Assembly: GCF_004348675.1 (NCBI RefSeq)
Contig: NZ_SMKN01000005.1
Span: forward strand, 24,504 to 88,503
Reading direction: 5' to 3'
Length of the DNA: 64,000 bases
Origin: Micromonospora sp. KC606
Lineage (GTDB): Bacteria > Actinomycetota > Actinomycetes > Mycobacteriales > Micromonosporaceae
The notes beneath the pieces are model-generated. The model was not told the origin of the DNA. It did no database searches and saw nothing but the letters and a program-made list of their open reading frames with translations. The position numbers and the translations under genes are program-made. Of this stretch, positions 26,613 to 37,500 are shown piece after piece. How positions within the stretch are numbered: the stretch's first letter is position 1; each line of letters opens with the position of its first letter.

Positions 26613-27161
26613 ATGGGCATCTCGGCGGCCGACCTCATCGAAGCGTCGGCGAAGCGCCCGTTGGCGCCGACATTCGCCGAATACGTTCCGGTCGTGGCAG
26701 CGGCGGTCTGTGCGGGTACGCGGCGAGCCTACGGCTCCTACTGGAAACGCGTGGTGGAGCACTGGGGACAGCGGAGGCTGAACGAGCCCACACCGTCGGA
26801 GATTGAGCGTTTGGCGGAGTATGTCAAGACGCATGTGGTGGCTCGTCGGAATGCCCGCGTAGGTCGAAGCGCAGCGGAGCACCTGGTTGCCGCGCTGCGT
26901 TGTCTTTACAGGAGGGCGGTCGCTGATGGTTTCATCGCGGCGTCGGACAATCCTGCGTTGAAGGTGGCGAAGCCGCGTCGTTTGCCGAGCACGCGGCGGG
27001 CGGTGGCGGACGTTCGGCTGGCGGAGATCAACGCTGTGGCAGCCAGCACAGGCGACGATCCGGCGCTCGATAGCCTGCTCTTGCGGTTGCATACCGAGAC
27101 GGCGTGTCGCCGTGGCGGAGCTTTGGCGCTTCGTCCTGTTGATTTGGACCCGGACCAGTGA
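26613..27161 (+). pseudogene. Truncated tyrosine recombinase (phage-type integrase)
   Basis: About 182 codons from ATG 26613 (start uncertain, frame open further upstream). The core-binding SAM-like domain is visible: EYVPVVAAAVCAGTRRAYGSYW and LVAALRCLYRRAVADG. The catalytic domain begins with HTETACRRGGALALRPVDLD, which carries the first catalytic Arg, then stops at TGA 27159-27161. The later H-x-x-R and Tyr box are gone. A decayed integrase suggests a former mobile element joined here. Confidence 0.8.
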
Positions 27162-27298
27162 GCTGATCTCAGCAACGCGAAAGTGTTGATTGACGCGATA
27201 CGGGCGAAGGCGATGAGATCGGACAATGCTGGAAAGGGACGTGGGGCCCTCGGTAGGTAGTTCTCACCACAAGATCACCCACACGGTGAGGACCCCAC

Positions 27299-27437
27299 GT
27301 GATCGCATATCGTGCCATGATCGATGTCCCGAGGGAACTCGTGCAGTACCTCGGCCGGCTGCTCGCCGCGGAGCGCCGAGCCAAGGGGACACGGCGCGGT
27401 ACCCGCGCGTTGACCTGCTTCTACCAGGCCCTGATGG
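27299..27437 (+). mobile_element. N-terminal fragment of an IS5-family (DDE_Tnp_4-like) transposase
   Basis: The fragment starts GTGATCGCATATCG and translates to IAYRAMIDVPRELVQYLGRL and LLAAERRAKGTRRGTRALT, the usual N-terminus of this actinobacterial transposase group. Similarity ends near 27437, where the frame runs into the alpha/beta hydrolase sequence. The GC-rich stretch 27230-27298 is probably the end of the same element. Confidence 0.7.
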
Positions 27438-28099
27438 TGTGCTGTGGACGCCAGAAGGTGCCGCCGGTACTCGTCCCCTGATTCTAATGGGACACGGCGG
27501 CGGCCAGCACAAGAAGGCCCCCCGGTATCGTGGCCCGTGCGCGCCGCTTCGTGGCCGAGTGTGATTTCGCGGTGGCGGCGGTGGACGTGCCCGGCCATGG
27601 CGACCGGCCAAAGGATGAGGAGTACAACCGGATCGCGACCGAAAACCAGGCGCGCGTGGATGCCGGGGAAGACCTGGCTCCGTTGATCGCTGGTTTTCAG
27701 GCGCTCGTAGCCCGCCAGACCGTCCCGGAATGGCAGGCGGTGCTGGACGCGGTCCAGCAACTCGAGCCTGTCGGCGCTGGCCCGGTTGGCTACTGGGGCG
27801 TGTCGTTGGGCTGCGGGCTCGGCGTTCCATTCGTTGCCACCGACCCCCGGGTCCGGGCGGCAGTGTTGGGCTTGGGCGGGGCGTTGGCATCGGCGGAGGC
27901 CGCCGCGCGGATCACGGTCCCGGTGGATTTCCTGCTGCAGTGTGACGATGAGCGGGTGCCGCGGGCCCAGGGCTTGGCGCTGTTCGACGCCTTGGCCTCA
28001 GCCGAGAAGACGCTTCACGCCAACCCCGGCAAGCACGGGGAAATCCCGGCATTCGAGCTGGACAGCACGCTGCGGTTCTTCGCCCGGCACCTCGGCTGA
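27405..28099 (+). pseudogene. Alpha/beta hydrolase (dienelactone-hydrolase-like), frameshifted
   Basis: Two frames join to give one protein. The first reads RVDLLLPGPDGVLWTPEG and PLILMGHGGGQHKKAP; the second reads IVARARRFVAECDFAVAAVD, GYWGVSLGCGLGVPF (nucleophile elbow G-x-S-x-G) and CDDERVPRAQG, ending near HPGKHG-like NPGKHGEIPAFEL. The switch occurs in the six-C run 27518-27523; one C fewer restores a single frame. The 5' end abuts the transposase fragment, so no native start is left. Either a real pseudogene or a homopolymer sequencing error plus an IS truncation. Confidence 0.75.
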
Positions 28100-28121
28100 T
28101 ACCGCCACCCGCAGTCGGCGA

Positions 28122-28154
28122 CGCGCCGATCGGGATCAGTTCCCGATCGGCGCG
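28122..28154. terminator. Strong hairpin after the hydrolase
   Basis: A perfect 14-base stem (CGCGCCGATCGGGA, 28122-28135, and its complement 28141-28154) with a five-base loop lies 22 bases after the hydrolase stop. There is no T run, as is usual for high-GC hairpin terminators. Confidence 0.7.
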
Positions 28155-28208
28155 GGCAGCGAACACTGGTCGGCGTGGTCGACAGAGTTCAGGCTCGGGA
28201 GATCGACG

Positions 28209-28345
28209 ATGACGAGGGCCACGCCTGCTGCGGATCGTCCCCAGAGGCACGGGTCGGTGGTGACCTGGCGGCGGGCCCAGATGGTGCTGCTGTCCGCGCA
28301 GGGCATGCCCGCGGCGAAGATCGCCGAGGCGACGTTGACCAGGCC
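28209..28345 (+). mobile_element. N-terminal fragment of an IS630-family transposase
   Basis: The frame from ATG 28209 reads VVTWRRAQMVLLSAQGMP followed by AAKIAEATLT, the helix-turn-helix start of IS630-type transposases, and then loses similarity. The catalytic part is absent. A matching but distinct IS630 C-terminal remnant lies at 55078-55275. Confidence 0.7.
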
Positions 28346-28917
28346 GCACGGGGTCCGGCACGTCCGGGTCAACCCGCGCTGGTACTGGTACTGGCGACAG
28401 GCGCGCTGCCGGAGCGGGTCGCGCTGTTCGTCTCGCCCGAATCCGACTTGTGGCGGGCAGCCCACGAGCGGTGGATGGCGGTGCTGGCGCTGGCTCTGGC
28501 GGCGCTGGCATGGGCCAGCCGCCAATGACCATGCGTGAGACTCCGCCGAGTGCTGGTGGAGATGAGCCTGCCGGCCGGTCGGCGTCGCGGCGGCCGGGTT
28601 GTGGCGGTGGCAGATCCTGTGCGTGTTCGGCCGCTGAGTGATCCTCGTACACCTGCGGCCTGACGGGAACGAACCTTCGTTCGAGTGATCCAATGGTGAC
28701 GGCGTCAGCAACGATGAGTAGCGGGTCCCGGTGGCGATCATCCAGGATGCCGGGCGTGTACCACGCGTACGACTGCCGCCAGCACCGCCTCTTTCCCACC
28801 GGCTCGGCTTCAGCCGACCTCAGGTGCCCCGCGAACGTTCGCACCAGAATCGCCGGCGAGGCCATCCACGACCCGGCCGGCCGGGTCACCGTCTGACGCG
28901 TCCGGCGGGTACGGCCA
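28346..28917. other. Decayed DNA without a recognisable gene
   Basis: About 570 bases between the IS630 fragment and the 793-residue protein gene. Several overlapping frames are open but none has a good start, a domain or consistent codon use. Probably the remains of mobile DNA. Confidence 0.5.
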
Positions 28918-31299
28918 TCACCCCCTCGCCTTCCGGTCCCGTACCGCCAGGCTCTCCAGCTGCTTGGGGGTGACGGTCGGGTCGTCTCGTCCGGCGAGCG
29001 TGGCCGCGTCGTTGTGTTCCGCAGCCCGTGCGTGCAGAATGTCGCTCCGGCCGTCGGACGGGGCGTCGCTTGACGTGAGCTTGCTGGCGCGCGCCGTCAA
29101 CCGATCGACGGACAGATCGACCGCGTCGTGCAGGTCCTTGTGCCACGTGCCCTTCTGCGCTTTTAAGCTGGTGGCCGCGGATTCCATGGCGGCGGCCAGT
29201 TCGGCGCGCTGGATGGGGTCGGCGACCTCGTTGCGGTGGGTGTCGGCGGCCTCGATCAGCGACTCCGCGTCGATGTGGTCTTTTGCGTCGTTGCTGCTGC
29301 CCTCGGCCTTGCCGCCGCGGTCGCCGTCGTCCACGGTGGCGTACGGCAGCTGGTTGCGGAACCGCAGGTAGGCCGCCGCCGCCTCGGTGACGGTCTTGGC
29401 CTTCATCAGGCGGTCCGCCTCCCGGAAAATCGCGGTGACCTGCCCGCTACCCAGCTGGTAGGCGGGCAGGAACTGATCGAGTTCCATCACGGCGAGGACT
29501 GGCTTCCCGTCCCGGGCATCGGAGTCGGGTGTGCCCAGCTCGGTGAGCATCCGGGTTTGCAGCGCCTGAACCGGGTCCAGCTTCTTGGCGAGGGCGTCCC
29601 GGACGAGCGCGTTGACCGCTCGCGTCTCCGTGTCCCAGGAGGTGCTGTGCGAGCCCATCCCGGTGACCCCCGGCGGGTTGGGCGCCCGCCCGTTGATCGT
29701 CAGCGGCCGGGCCGGGTCGCCGGAGTCGGTCACCACCAGGGTGCCCGAGGTGACCTTCGCCGCCCAGGTGCCTTCGCCGCCCAACGTGATGCCGCCCGGG
29801 TGCCGGCTCGCGAGGACGTCGAGCAGCTTCTTGATCGAGGCTTTCGTATCGTCGTCGACGGCCGGGTCCGTGGCCTCGCTCATGGCTTCGCCGGTGGTCG
29901 GGTCGGCGGTCTCGTCCGTGGCCTCGCTCATGGTCTCGTCGGTGGCCGCGTCTGTCGCCTCGCCCATGGTCTCGTCCGTGGCGGCGGTGGCTTTGCCCGC
30001 CGGGGGGAACATGGCCTTGACCATGGCGTCGACTCTGGCGCTGTCCGTGACACCGAGCCGTTGCACGATGGCGGCGGCGAGCCTCGTCCTGGCCGCCACC
30101 CCGCCGTCGAGGAAGTTCGCCTCCTTTGCCGCCCGCGGGTAGGTGGCGGCCACCATCCGCTGGTGTTTTACCAGCAGGTATGACAGGACCGTCGGCGCCA
30201 GGTCGTCGAGATCCGTGATGCGCTTGTCGATCCGGTCGAGCTCGGCCTGCGCGGTCGCCAGAAGACTCTCTACGGACCGGCCGTCATGCAGCGCCTTCGC
30301 CACCCCCAGCAAGGTCGTGAGCAGGTCACGCACGGCGGGCTGGTCCTGGTCGACCGGCCTTCTCAGCATGGCCTCCAGGGTGGCCCGCCACCCGCGCTCG
30401 GGTCCCTGCTGCCCCCGCTTCGATAGCTCTCCCTTCGCGTTCCTCGCGGCGAGCGCTAGCATCTGGCCGAGAAGCTGCCGGGCCTCCTCCAGCCGGCCCT
30501 TGTCGATCGTCAGCATCGCGTCCGAGGCGCGCAACGCCGCCTGCATGTCGAACATGCCCCACAGGTCGTCGAGCAGGGCGGCGCGTTTGGCGTTGTTAAG
30601 CTCGCCCTCGAACGCGCCCGCCTCGAACTCCACGAGCCGAGTGCGACGCCCACCCTCTCCCTTGCCGGAGGAGCCCTTCTCGCTGCCAGCCGGCACGGTT
30701 GAGAACGGCAGATAGTTGAGCAGCTCCAGGAACAGGGTGGTGGCCTGGGCCAGCGTGTCGGCACCGCCGGCGCCCGGCTGGATCTTGTCGAGTTCGGTCG
30801 TGAGGTCGGCGAACGTGGAATTGATCAGGTTGGCTCGGTAGTTCCCGGTCTCGGGAGCCTCGCTGAGCAGAACGCCCCCCGGCGGAGCGGCGAAGTAGTT
30901 CACGGCGGACGCGGCGGCGGACCTGAGATTGGCCGCGGCGGTGGCCAGTGGCTGTCCGACCACGAGAGCGCGCGCGTAATCGAGGGTGACCGCCCAGCTG
31001 ATCGTGTGGTCACCCATCCTGCCGTTCGGCAACGGCGTCGGGGTCCGCACCTGTCTGCTGATCATCAGGTTGGACACGGTGCCGGTGGTGGCGTCCAGCT
31101 CGGCCGCGGGGTGCAGCCGGTTCGGGCTCCGGATGAAGGTGGGATCAGCGTGCTGCGGGCCGAGTTTCCACGAGTGCTCCCCGGCGGTCACTAGATCAGC
31201 TTTCTTCGCCAGCTCTTCCTTGGTCGTCCTCTTCCGCCTCTTCTCGGGCGGGGCCGGGGGGCCGCCCGTCCGCTGGCGCTTCTTGGTCGATTGCGTCAT
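28918..31299 (-). CDS. Uncharacterised protein with two related halves, downstream of the Tc-toxin A gene
   Basis: 793 residues; ATG preceded by AGGAG. The N-terminus is very basic (KKRQR, PEKRRKRTTKEELAKK). Half A (about 75-330) and half B (about 490-760) share the same landmarks in order: an LxxxxxxRxPxPLP/PNPPG stretch, the motif MGDHTISW or MGSHSTSW followed by a helix, then LLNYLPFSTV or RNQLPYATV, then a Gly/Ser/Lys-rich EGG or AEGSSNDA patch. An acidic linker of Thr/Glu/Ala repeats (MGEATD, MSEATDETAD, about 425-475) joins the halves. No signal peptide or membrane segment. It lies 250 bases after the giant TcA gene on the same strand. I do not recognise the family. It could be a TcA partner, an adaptor or a toxin, but only position supports that. 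Confidence 0.75.
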   Translation of the reverse strand: MTQSTKKRQRTGGPPAPPEKRRKRTTKEELAKKADLVTAGEHSWKLGPQHADPTFIRSPNRLHPAAELDATTGTVSNLMISRQVRTPTPLPNGRMGDHTISWAVTLDYARALVVGQPLATAAANLRSAAASAVNYFAAPPGGVLLSEAPETGNYRANLINSTFADLTTELDKIQPGAGGADTLAQATTLFLELLNYLPFSTVPAGSEKGSSGKGEGGRRTRLVEFEAGAFEGELNNAKRAALLDDLWGMFDMQAALRASDAMLTIDKGRLEEARQLLGQMLALAARNAKGELSKRGQQGPERGWRATLEAMLRRPVDQDQPAVRDLLTTLLGVAKALHDGRSVESLLATAQAELDRIDKRITDLDDLAPTVLSYLLVKHQRMVAATYPRAAKEANFLDGGVAARTRLAAAIVQRLGVTDSARVDAMVKAMFPPAGKATAATDETMGEATDAATDETMSEATDETADPTTGEAMSEATDPAVDDDTKASIKKLLDVLASRHPGGITLGGEGTWAAKVTSGTLVVTDSGDPARPLTINGRAPNPPGVTGMGSHSTSWDTETRAVNALVRDALAKKLDPVQALQTRMLTELGTPDSDARDGKPVLAVMELDQFLPAYQLGSGQVTAIFREADRLMKAKTVTEAAAAYLRFRNQLPYATVDDGDRGGKAEGSSNDAKDHIDAESLIEAADTHRNEVADPIQRAELAAAMESAATSLKAQKGTWHKDLHDAVDLSVDRLTARASKLTSSDAPSDGRSDILHARAAEHNDAATLAGRDDPTVTPKQLESLAVRDRKARG

Positions 31300-31457
31300 C
31301 GTGGGTGGCTCCTGTGCGTCCAGTCGGGATAGGTGAGTGGTGTTCCGGCGGTGAACGACGTCGGTGCGCCGGGTGCGGATGAACCGCGGGCACGGTTCGA
31401 AGCGGCGAAAGTTGGAGCAGTGACGACCTGACCACGGTCGCGAGAGAGCGCACAGCC

Positions 31458-31497
31458 GACCGGGAGACCGGGAGACCGGGAGACCGGCGGGCCGGCG
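31458..31497. repeat. Short tandem repeat (8-base unit)
   Basis: GACCGGGA is repeated three times from 31458 and continues with GACCGGCG and GGCCGGCG variants, in the 250-base gap between the TcA gene and the 793-residue protein gene. It could form alternative hairpins with the GGCC-rich end. No function assigned. Confidence 0.7.
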
Positions 31498-31549
31498 GGC
31501 CGCAGGCCCCTGGCCCTACCCTCAGTGATCATCATCTTTCCGCCCCGAC

Positions 31550-34500
31550 TCAGCGGGCCGCGCGGTAGGCGACGATCAGAATCAGGCCGGACACTGTGCT
31601 GCGGTCGCCGTCCATGGTGAGTAGCAGGCCGGAGCCGTCCGACGGCAGCGTCAGACCCGGCGTGGCCAGCAGCCGCCCGTCGGCGAGCGGCAGCGCCCGG
31701 TCGCCGTTGAGCAGGAACCTGGCGGTCCCGTCCGCGCCGGTGCGGACCACGGCCGCGCCGAGCCCGGTCACCTGGCGGCCCACGATGCCGGGCAGGTCCG
31801 CAGGGGTCAGCGGCAGCCGAAGCGGACCGTCACCGGTGCGGAACATCTCCCACGCCTCCGGGAAGTCGGCCGCCACGTCGACATAGCGGGACGCCGGCTG
31901 CGGGGGCAGCAGCGCACGGACCGCGTCGGCGAAAATCCGCCCGCCGTCCTCGGCCGTGTAGCGGACGGTCAGCACGACGTCGTCCGGCGTTCCGGCAGGC
32001 CGTGGCCCGGTCAGCTCCAGCCGCCATGTCGAGACCGCGCCGGTGCCCTCGAACGGCAGGTACCGCTCGTCGTCGTACCGCAGCTCGAAAAGCCCGTTGT
32101 TCTCGGTCCCGTCGGCCGCGTCGGACAGCGCGATTCGCTGATCGGCGCGCCAGTCCGCGCGCAGCGTGGCCGGCGGCGCGCCCTGCGGGTCGAGCAGGTG
32201 CCGGACGGCTTTCGTTTCCGCCTCCAGGACCGTCCGGTGCCCGGTCTGGGTGAGCACCGCGGTGGGCGTGGCCAGCTCGCCCTGCGGGCCGGTGAACGCG
32301 ACGCTGATCGTGCGGATCTGGCGCCGGTAGTGGCCGGGGAAGTCCCGGTCGTACCACTGCTCGGTCAGCGCGATGTCGCAGGCGCCGACGGCGCGCAGCC
32401 GCAGCAGCGCCAACGGGTCCAGGTCGCGAAGCGACACGCGTTTGGTGATCTCCAGGCCGCGGTGGTGCCCGGACAGGTACGCAGCGGCCAGCCGGTCCAG
32501 GTCCCGCGCCAGGGACTCGGCGGCGAGCAGCCCGGCGCGGCGGCCGTCCCAGTGCCCGCCCTGGATGATCGACGACTCGGCGCCGCGCTCGAAGCGGTAC
32601 GCACGCTCGGCAGACCGGGCCGTTTCCTCGGCCAGCGCGTACGCCTCGAAGTACAGGTCGCCGAGCCGCGACGCGGTCCACTGGTGCAGCTGCAGGCCGG
32701 TGAACCGGTCACGCAGGAACGCGGCCACGTCCGTCTGATGCTGGATCTGCCGGGCCGCCAGATCCAGCTCCCGCCGGGCGACGGCGACGGCCAGCTCGGC
32801 CGCGGTGACCTGCGGGCTGAGCTGGGCCAGGTCGGCGCGGGCGGTGGCCAGCTGCAGTTCCCAGTCCCGCCGGGTGTTCTCCTGCTCGGCCCGGACGCCG
32901 AGCGCCTCGCCGAGCATGCTCAGCCCTTCGCCGACGGACTCGGCGACCCCGGCCGCGTCCTCCAGCGCGTCACCCACCTGCTTGCCGCCGAACTCGGTGC
33001 CGACGATGAACGGTCCGACCAACGCCTGCGGCGTGCCGTGCGCGATCGACGCCCCGATCCTGAGCACACTGGCGCTCAGGTGCGAGGCGGCGGCGCGTGA
33101 CATCAGGTCCAGTTGCGCCCGCTGCACGCCGGAGGGCCCGTCGTCGATGAGCTTCTGGTAGTAGGCGACCCGTGCGGTGGCGGCGTCCCGGGCCGCGACC
33201 GTGGACAACAGGCCGGCCTCGGCCGCCTTGACCTGGTCCTGGCGCGCCCCGAGGGTCAGTGCGAGGATTTCCGCCTCCTGCCGGTTCTGCAGCAGGGTCA
33301 GCTCCTCAGCGTCGCGGCGGTCGAACGCGGCGGCGAGGTCCTGGCCCAGCTGCCGTACCCGGTCGGTCAGCTCCTGCGCCCGGCGCAGAACGACCGGGAA
33401 ACGATGATGGGGCACGGCGACCTCGGTCGCCGCCGCGATCGTCGCGAGGCCGTCGCCGGACGCCGCGGCCCGCACCAGCGCGGCCGGATCGATCGGCGGC
33501 TCGAACAGCGGCAGCGGGCGCGCCATGCCGAGGATGTCCAGCGACCGGCGGATCTTCCGCAGCCGGTCCTCGACCAGGTCCCAGTAGTCGACGAGCGCCG
33601 TGTTGGCGGGCACGAAGAAGTACGGGTCGGCGATGCCGGCGTGCACCGCGCCCGCGCCACGTAGCATCGCACCGCCCGCGGTCAGCGCCGCCACCTCCCC
33701 GTCGACCTCCGGCTCCGGGGGCTGCGGCCGGTACGGCGCGGCCTGCGGCAACGGTCGCATGCCGACCGCCTCCGGGCGGGGCCCGAGCAGACCATGCGCC
33801 AGGGTGTACAGCATGCGCGCCTCGTCGATGCTCTCCGCGGTGTACTGCCGGAACAGCTGGTCACCCCAGTCGAGGAGGTTGTCGATGTAGCCGGCCACAA
33901 CGGCCCGCCGGTACGCGACCGGCCGCAGCTCGGCGATGGCGTGCGGGTCGAACGGATCGTCCAGGTACGTGGCCAGCAGCGCCTGCTGGCTGCCGACCCA
34001 GTCGACCTGCCGGTGCAGCTCCCGCGCGACCGACAGCAGCTCACCGACCGGCCCCGGCCGCACCGGCACGTCCGCCAGCCAGCGCAGCGCCTGCTCGTGC
34101 GCCGCAGTCGGCTCCTCCACCCCCCGGAAGAGCGGTCCGAGCACCTCCAGCCGCCGCAGTGCCCCGGCAACCGTCTGGTCGGGTTCCGGGCCGGCTACGG
34201 CGCGCAGCTCGACGGCGAGCGCGGCCGGGTCGGTCGCCAGGAACGGCAGGAACCGCCAGAACCGTCCGGTGCGGGTCGGGTCGAAGATGTACTCGTACCA
34301 GGTGCGGGCCTCTTCGAAACGCTGCGCCGCGTTGAGCGCCTGCGCGATCAGCAGCGGCGCGTGGAAGAAGATCTCCCAGTAGTAGAGCCCGTTCGCGCTC
34401 TGGAAGTCGAGGTGGTCGCCGCTGGGCAGCCGGGTCCGGTCGACGGTGTCCGCCCGGACGTGGACGGTGGTCGGCCCGGCCGCCTCGGTGCTGAAGGCGG

Positions 34501-37500
34501 GCAACTCGTCGGTTTCCTGCGTGAGCGTGTCCAGCAGCGCCGCGACGCCGCCGGAGAGCAGCCGCTGGTTGAGTTTGGACGCCGTGCCGGTGGTCAGCCG
34601 GATGATCTCGTGCGGCGTGTCGGAGACGAGGTACGGTCGCGGGCACGCCACCGCCTTCGGATGCCGCACGTAGCGGTCGCCGGCGAACAGGAACAGCTCG
34701 TCGGCCGCGTCGAGCGCGCCGGTGAGCCCGTCCGGCAGGTCGCCCCAGCGCCCGGCGACGCCGGTCCACCCGGTGGGCGATTCCGGGTCGCCGGGCCCGG
34801 CCAGCACGGTGTAGCCGTCCTCGCCGAACGCGTACCACGAATCGTGCCGCTGGAACACCGCCTTGAACGGCCTCGGCAGCGACCGGGGATAGCCGGGGTC
34901 GATGAACTTGCCCGCCGAGCCGTCAACGAGCGTGTACCGCACGTACGCCCTACCGCGGGCCAGGTACAGCTTGTCATCGGCCCGCCAGGCCGCGTCCACG
35001 CCGGTCCAGCCGGCGGCCAGGTCCACCGGCGGCGGCGGGATCTCGGCCGGCACCGGCCGCGGCAGTCCCGCGGCGGCGAGCTGGCGCAGCAGCGCCGCCG
35101 CGCCGTCGCCGAGTCGCCCGGACGCGACCCGCGACAGGAACATCTTCAAGTCCCGCCGGTCGACCATCTGCTTGTCGAACGGCGCGTCGAAGCGCCACAA
35201 CCGGGTGACGTCCGACGAGTCGGCCCAGCCCGTCCCCGCCTTGTCGAAGTAGTACTCGGCGCCGCTCGGCCCGGTGAACGCGTCCGCGACCGGCCACTCG
35301 GGCAGGTGGTCCAGGTTGCCGGCCAACGCCCTCGGATAGCCGCGGTCCGGCGCGATCTCCGCGCCCCGGACGCAGCGCAGATAGTGCTCCCCGGCGAAGA
35401 CGATGTAGCGGCTGCCGCGTACCAGCACCGCGTCGGTGCCCTGCGCGCAGCGTCCCCACCGGTCGGCGATCGGGCGCGACGCCGGCGCCCGCCGGGCCCT
35501 GGTCCGCAGCGAGGTGAAGACGCCCTCGGTGGAGTCGAAGAACAGCCGGGTGCCGTCCGGCATCTCGACGGCCGCGTCGATCCGCCGCCACTCCGGCAGC
35601 CGGTCGGAGTTCCCGCTGAGGTCGATCAGCGGCGTCGCGGCGCCCCGCGCGGCCGGCCGGCACAGGAAGCTGCCGCCCTTGTGGTCGACGCTGAACCAGG
35701 CGCCGTCCGCCGACGACACCGGCGCGCCGAACCAGACGACGCCGGCCGGGTCCACGTCCTCGGCGAGCACGGTGGCGACGTCGCGGGCCGGCGGCGGCGC
35801 GTCCGGCGCGACGTCCAACTCGACCGTGTAGTGCTCGGGAGTCAGCGCGTGCACGCCGCCGTAGGTGGTCCCGGACGACGACGTCGCCGACCAGGTCACC
35901 ACGATCGCGTCGTGCCCGTTGTGCGGGCCGGGCCGCACGGTCAGGCCGACCTCGCCCAGCGTGTCCTCGCACGGGGCGCCGACCGTGAGCACCTGCGCGG
36001 CGACCCACTCCTGGTTCAGATTGAGGAACGAGAAGAAGACCGTCACCCGTTGGTACGACGGGGGAGCGTCCACGCTCTGCGACTCGCCGGTGCGCTTCGC
36101 GATGACAACCGCCTTCCCCGGCTCCTGCACGTTGAGCGCCTCCACGGTCGCCCAGAACACGAACGTGCGGCCGAACGCGGTCACCGGGTAGACCTTCTCC
36201 GCGCCGATCTGCACCTGAACCGCCCGCCACGGCGTCCACGTGCCCACCAGGCGCGTGTTGTCGTGGAACGTCGCGGTGCGGTGGTAGAAGCGGCGCGGGC
36301 TGGTCCGGGTGCGCCCGAACAGCACCAGGTCGGCCACGCCGCCGTCGCCGGGGCGCACGTACCCGCCGGCGATGGCCAGCCGCGACACCTCCGTGTACTC
36401 GTCCAGGTAGCGGCGGTACGCGCCGGCGGCCGCCGCCGCGGTCATCCCGGACTGCAGCAGGTCGTCCTCCAGCTGCCGGAACGCGGGCGTCTTCGTGTCG
36501 CGCAACTCGGGCCGCAGATAGTTCTCCGGGTAGAGGAAGACTTTGCGGTTGGCCTCCCAAGTTCGGTAGGCGCGCAGCCACTGCCAGCGCCGCCGTATCT
36601 CCTGCCGGGTGCCCTCGTCGACCGGGGGCCCGTCCGCGGGCTCCAGGTCGAGCAGCCAGCGGTGCACGTACATCTGCGCGGCCGCGATCGCCTCCCGAAT
36701 CCGCGAGGTGCTGCCCTGACCGCCCATGTCCACGTCGATCAGCAGCCGGTCGAACAGCGCCGACGGCGACGCCTCCGGGGAGGCGGCCAGCACGTGCCCG
36801 CGCAGCGCGTCGCGGCGCAGCTCGGTCAGCTCGCGGTGCAGCGCGGCGGACACGGCCGCGAACTCCTCCGGGCCGCGCTGCTCGGCCAGCAGCACGTGCA
36901 GGGCGTCGGCGGCCCGTCCCGGATCGTCCTGCGCCCAGGCCGGCAGCCACACCTGCGCGTGCAGCCGGGCCGGGCCGGTGCCGAACCGGCGGGCCAACGC
37001 GATCAGGTCCGCTATCCGCAGCACGAACTCCAGGTCGAGGCGCTCCTCCTCCCGCGACGGGGAGGGCAGCAGGCCGGTCTGGCGTTTCGCCCAGGCCACG
37101 TCGTGGACCGGCCAGCCGTACAGATCCGCCAGGTCCTGGTACGGCTCCTCGACAGCGGGCTCGGCGCCCAGCAACGCGGCGAGCCGGTTACCGCCCTGCC
37201 GGGACAGCGCCGCGAACCGTGCGATCGTGTGCACGTCGGCGATCCGGTAGTCGGCGACGTCGGCGAACCGGTGCGCGATCCGCTGCGGGAACGTCCGGTC
37301 GATCCGCCGGTGCCGCGGGTCGGTGTAGCGCACGTACTCCGCGTCGCGCAGCAGGTAGGTGGCGCCGCCGAAGGTGAAGGCGCCGTCGATGCCCGGTTCG
37401 AACAGGACCGGGAGGTCGCCCCAGTCGTCCCGGACGGTGCGCGGGTAACCGGGGTCGGCCCAGGTCAGGTCGGTGCCGGAGTACCGCACGAACTGGGTGC

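Noticed and set aside
31458..31497. Tandem 8-base units as a CRISPR array.
   Set aside because: Contiguous short repeats with no spacers; no cas genes or other repeat-spacer arrays are seen in the window.
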